DNA from: Syntrophomonadaceae bacterium
GTDB lineage: Bacteria; Bacillota; Dethiobacteria; PWVN01
Direction of reading: 5' to 3'
NCBI GenBank assembly: GCA_007136165.1
Contig: SLHK01000045.1
Coordinates: 1-7,275 of the forward strand
DNA: 7,275 nt
The notes below the pieces were generated by a model that was given only the letters and a program-made list of their open reading frames with translations, had not been told where the DNA came from and did no database searches. Position numbers and translations under genes: made by a program. Shown here in pieces: positions 5,443 to 7,275 of this stretch. Within the stretch, counting starts at the first letter, position 1. Every line of letters starts with the position of its first letter.

Positions 5443-6483
5443 ATGTCCACAGACAGGATCATTTCTGCTTCCCGCCAGGAAGAGGACCATGATATAGAGG
5501 GGAGCCTCAGGCCCCGGAAGTTTAAGGACTATATCGGCCAGGAAAGAATTAAAGAGAACTTTTCCATATTTATAGAGGCGGCAAAAAAACGCCGGGAATC
5601 CCTGGACCATGTCCTCCTCTACGGGCCTCCGGGCCTGGGGAAGACTACCCTGGCCCATATAATCGCCGCCGAACTGGGGGTTAACCTGAAGGTGACCTCG
5701 GGCCCCGCCATTGAGCGGCCCGGGGACCTGGCGGCAATCCTCACCAATCTGACGGCCAAAGATGTCCTCTTCATCGATGAGATCCACCGGCTGAGCCGCA
5801 GCGTGGAGGAAATCCTCTATCCCGCCATGGAGGATTTCTGCCTGGACATAATTATCGGCAAAGGCCCCAGCGCCCGGTCGCTGCGCTTGGACCTGGCTCC
5901 CTTCACCCTGGTGGGGGCCACCACCAGGGCCGGCCTCCTGTCCTCACCCCTGCGGGACCGCTTCGGCGTGGTGAACCGGCTGGAGTTTTATACCATGGAG
6001 GAGCTGGCCGTGATAATCCGGAGGGCTGCCGGGATTCTGCGGATTCCCATCGACCAGGTGGGGGCCGAGGAACTGGCCCGGCGGGCCCGGGGGACTCCCC
6101 GGGTGGCCAACCGCCTCCTGCGCCGGGTCCGGGACTATGCCCAGGTGAAGGCGGATAATTTCATAACCCTGGATATTGCCCGGGAAGCCCTGAAGCTGCT
6201 GGACATCGATGCCAGGGGCCTGGACAGGACGGACAGGCAGCTCCTCTTGGCCCTGGTGGATACCTTCTCCGGCGGGCCCGTAGGCTTAGACACCCTGTCC
6301 GCCTGTATCAGCGAGGAACCGGAGACCATTGAGGACGTCTACGAACCTTACCTGCTCCAGATCGGCTTTCTCAGCCGCACGCCCCGGGGCCGGGTAGCCA
6401 CCAAACAGGTATACGAATACCTGGGCAGGGTAAAATACCCCAGGGAACAGGATACCCTGTGGGAGGATGATGCCGATGTTTGA
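5443..6483 (+). CDS. ruvB: Holliday junction branch migration DNA helicase RuvB
   Basis: RuvB is the AAA+ ATPase that forms hexameric rings and drives branch migration with RuvA. The 346-residue length is normal. Visible motifs are RPRKFKDYIGQ (23-33), Walker A GPPGLGKTT (61-69), Walker B VLFIDEIHRL (108-117), sensor 1 GATTRAG (158-164), the arginine-finger region LRDRFG (170-175), and sensor 2 RGTPRVANRLLRRVRDYA (216-233). A winged-helix DNA-binding C-terminus follows (about 258-333) with GLDTLS and EPYLLQIGFLSRTPRGR. The ATG at 5443 has AAGGAG (5430-5435) overlapping the ruvA end, with 7 nt spacing. The 3' end overlaps the small DUF2905 gene. Residues look complete, with no frameshift. Confidence 0.98.
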   Translation: MSTDRIISASRQEEDHDIEGSLRPRKFKDYIGQERIKENFSIFIEAAKKRRESLDHVLLYGPPGLGKTTLAHIIAAELGVNLKVTSGPAIERPGDLAAILTNLTAKDVLFIDEIHRLSRSVEEILYPAMEDFCLDIIIGKGPSARSLRLDLAPFTLVGATTRAGLLSSPLRDRFGVVNRLEFYTMEELAVIIRRAAGILRIPIDQVGAEELARRARGTPRVANRLLRRVRDYAQVKADNFITLDIAREALKLLDIDARGLDRTDRQLLLALVDTFSGGPVGLDTLSACISEEPETIEDVYEPYLLQIGFLSRTPRGRVATKQVYEYLGRVKYPREQDTLWEDDADV

Positions 6484-6691
6484 GAATTTGGGCCGGTTCA
6501 TGCTGATAGCGGGGGCTGTCCTCCTGGTGTTGGGGGTTGTCTTTACCGTGGCAGGCCGCTTTTTGCCCCTGGGAAGGCTGCCGGGGGACATCATCATCCG
6601 CCGGGAGAATTTTGTCTTCTACTTTCCCGTGGTTACCATGATTATCGTGAGCCTGCTGCTTACCCTCTTCTTCAACCTGCTGCGCAGGTAA
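6476..6691 (+). CDS. DUF2905 family small membrane protein
   Basis: The 71-residue protein has two hydrophobic segments (about 7-28 and 47-68) around a conserved loop LGRLPGDIIIRRENFVFYFP (32-51). That G-LPGDI-I-REN-FYFP pattern is the hallmark of DUF2905. The function is unknown. Genes of this family commonly follow ruvB in Clostridia and other Firmicutes, and here it is translationally coupled, overlapping the ruvB stop by 8 nt. ATG 6476 is preferred because GGGAGG (6461-6466) is 9 nt upstream; ATGs at 6467 and 6470 are in frame but sit 0 and 3 nt from that site. The hairpin loop between the two segments is basic (RR), so it is probably cytoplasmic. Its role in recombination, if any, is not evident from the sequence. 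Confidence 0.9.
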   Translation: MFENLGRFMLIAGAVLLVLGVVFTVAGRFLPLGRLPGDIIIRRENFVFYFPVVTMIIVSLLLTLFFNLLRR

Positions 6692-6706
6692 GGAGAGCTC
6701 TCCTTA
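6689..6706. repeat. Perfect 18-bp palindrome overlapping the DUF2905 stop codon
   Basis: TAAGGAGAGCTCTCCTTA (6689-6706) is fully self-complementary and begins with the TAA stop codon of the DUF2905 gene. With no loop it would form a poor RNA hairpin, so it may be a DNA-level protein site or chance. It lies 2 bp before the terminator stem. Confidence 0.5.
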
Positions 6707-6708
6707 AG

Positions 6709-6742
6709 CCAAAAAGCCTTCTGCTCTTTGGTTTTTTCTTTT
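6709..6742 (+). terminator. Rho-independent terminator of the ruvCAB-DUF2905 operon
   Basis: CCAAAAAG (6709-6716) pairs with CTCTTTGG (6724-6731) with one mismatch and a 7-nt loop. It is followed by TTTTTTCTTTT (6732-6742). The stem is only moderate but the T tract is long. It separates the ruv operon from queA. Confidence 0.7.
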
Positions 6743-6763
6743 GCTAATTTTTCAAAACGGCAG

Positions 6764-6791
6764 GAGACAAGGGCACGGCAGCGAATATAAA
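6764..6791 (+). promoter_or_regulatory. Possible promoter of queA with a long leader
   Basis: GAGACA (6764-6769) and TATAAA (6786-6791) are 16 bp apart; TAAAAT (6788-6793) is an overlapping alternative with 18 bp. It is the best candidate I see between the terminator and queA. If used, the queA leader would be about 155-160 nt long. The match is modest. Confidence 0.3.
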
Positions 6792-6844
6792 ATAGGGATT
6801 GGCAGAAATTATTTCCTTGGGAACCTTTACCTCACAAGCCAACT

Positions 6845-6882
6845 TCCCGCAACAGCCCTGCCGGGGTGATAAAGGGGCTGTT
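6845..6882 (+). promoter_or_regulatory. Candidate H-type pseudoknot or hairpin in the queA leader
   Basis: AACAGCCC (6851-6858) and GGGCTGTT (6875-6882) are perfectly complementary. CCCG (6846-6849) and CGGG (6862-6865), extended by a T-G pair at 6845/6866, can pair at the same time in a crossing arrangement. The single-base first loop and the TGATAAAG third loop suit an H-type pseudoknot, the fold used by small riboswitches such as preQ1-I and SAM-II. The plain 8-bp hairpin with a 16-nt loop is the simpler reading. I recognise no known riboswitch consensus. Elsewhere in the leader (6743-6844), only a weak TTGGC (6799-6803)/GCCAA (6838-6842) closing stem was noted. Confidence 0.25.
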
Positions 6883-6956
6883 TTACAGGAAAAGGGGCCG
6901 CCCATGTATCTGTCTCCTTTATTTAGGAAATAATTAGGAAAAAGGACTTACCCTAA

Positions 6957-7275
6957 ATGAAGCTTGAAGAATTCAACTACTTCCTTCCCGAGGGGCTCAT
7001 CGCCCAAAGGCCCCTGGACAACAGAGAGGATTCCCGGCTTTTGGTCTTACATAAGAAATCCGGGCGCATTGAGCACCGGGCTTTCACCGACATCAAAGAT
7101 TACCTGCAGGCAGGGGATATGCTGGTCCTAAACGATACCCGGGTCATCCCCGCCCGCCTCCTGGGCAAAAGGGAAGATACGGGCGGCCGGGTGGAGGTTC
7201 TCCTCTTAAGCCCCTTAAAGGAGGAGGAGTGGGAGGTCCTGGTAAAGCCCGGGCGAAGGGCCAGGCCCGGTACCA
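6957..7275 (+). CDS. queA: S-adenosylmethionine:tRNA ribosyltransferase-isomerase QueA, N-terminal part
   Basis: The frame opens at ATG 6957 and runs off the window after 106 complete codons, out of about 340 in the family. It reads MKLEEFNYFLPEGLIAQRPL, then DSRLLVLHKKSGRIEHRAF, DIKDYLQAGDMLVLNDTRVI and PARLLGKRE. LIAQ-P, RLLVL and the D-LV-NDTRVIPARL-G block are QueA hallmarks. The enzyme moves the ribosyl part of SAM onto preQ1 already in tRNA, forming epoxyqueuosine at wobble position 34 of GUN-anticodon tRNAs. AAAGGA (6941-6946) lies 10 nt upstream as the RBS. It follows the ruv operon, a common Firmicutes neighbourhood, but is separated from it by a terminator and a long leader. The missing part is due only to the window edge. 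Confidence 0.95.
   Translation, partial: MKLEEFNYFLPEGLIAQRPLDNREDSRLLVLHKKSGRIEHRAFTDIKDYLQAGDMLVLNDTRVIPARLLGKREDTGGRVEVLLLSPLKEEEWEVLVKPGRRARPGT

Noticed and set aside
6795..6885. Known riboswitch or T-box in the queA leader
   Set aside because: No T-box sequence (AGGGTGGNACCGCG type), no preQ1-I aptamer signature, and no complete SAM-II consensus was found. Only generic pairing is visible.
6904..6933. Mini-ORF MYLSPLFRK with AAAGG upstream, before queA
   Set aside because: Nine codons with no repeated regulatory codon and no clear attenuator pairing. It could be a leader peptide, but nothing supports translation.

Overview
The window looks like a chromosomal segment of a moderately GC-rich, endospore-forming member of the Clostridia (Peptococcaceae/Moorella-like). 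This rests on Gram-positive style Shine-Dalgarno sites, a protein with a BofC-type C-terminal domain (a sporulation checkpoint family), and a ruvC-ruvA-ruvB-DUF2905-queA gene order that I associate with such genomes. The species is not identifiable from sequence alone.

Layout. Positions 1-486 hold the 3' end of a 23S rRNA gene, a short spacer with a processing-type hairpin, and a complete 5S rRNA gene, closed by a strong GC hairpin (507-548). From 549 to 1145 there is a degenerate GGGGTCAG/CTGACCCC repeat and then a minus-strand gene. That gene encodes a small lipoprotein with an FMN-binding-like domain; it is interrupted by a single in-frame TGA but keeps a promoter-like sequence, a lipobox and an intact C-terminus. 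Divergent from it is trhA (hemolysin III/PAQR family membrane protein, 1146-1787). Two tandem copies of a 37-bp repeat (1812-1892) follow; the second appears to supply the -35 box of a promoter for nadE, and a perfect inverted repeat lies over the -10 box.

nadE (ammonia-dependent NAD synthetase) and yebC (translation factor/regulator family) are 16 bp apart and probably co-transcribed. The BofC-domain gene follows with its ribosome binding site inside a hairpin. An intergenic region with hairpins and a rho-independent terminator (4142-4239) separates it from a new promoter and the tightly packed ruvC-ruvA-ruvB-DUF2905 operon, which encodes the Holliday junction branch migration and resolution machinery plus a small membrane protein. 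After another terminator (6709-6742) comes a roughly 210-bp leader with a possible H-type pseudoknot, then the first 106 codons of queA (queuosine tRNA modification), cut by the window end.

Most of the window is housekeeping. The points most worth a second look are the TGA-interrupted lipoprotein gene (with a hairpin just after the TGA), the repeat-supplied promoter with an operator-like palindrome before nadE, the RBS-masking hairpin before the BofC-domain gene, and the queA leader.
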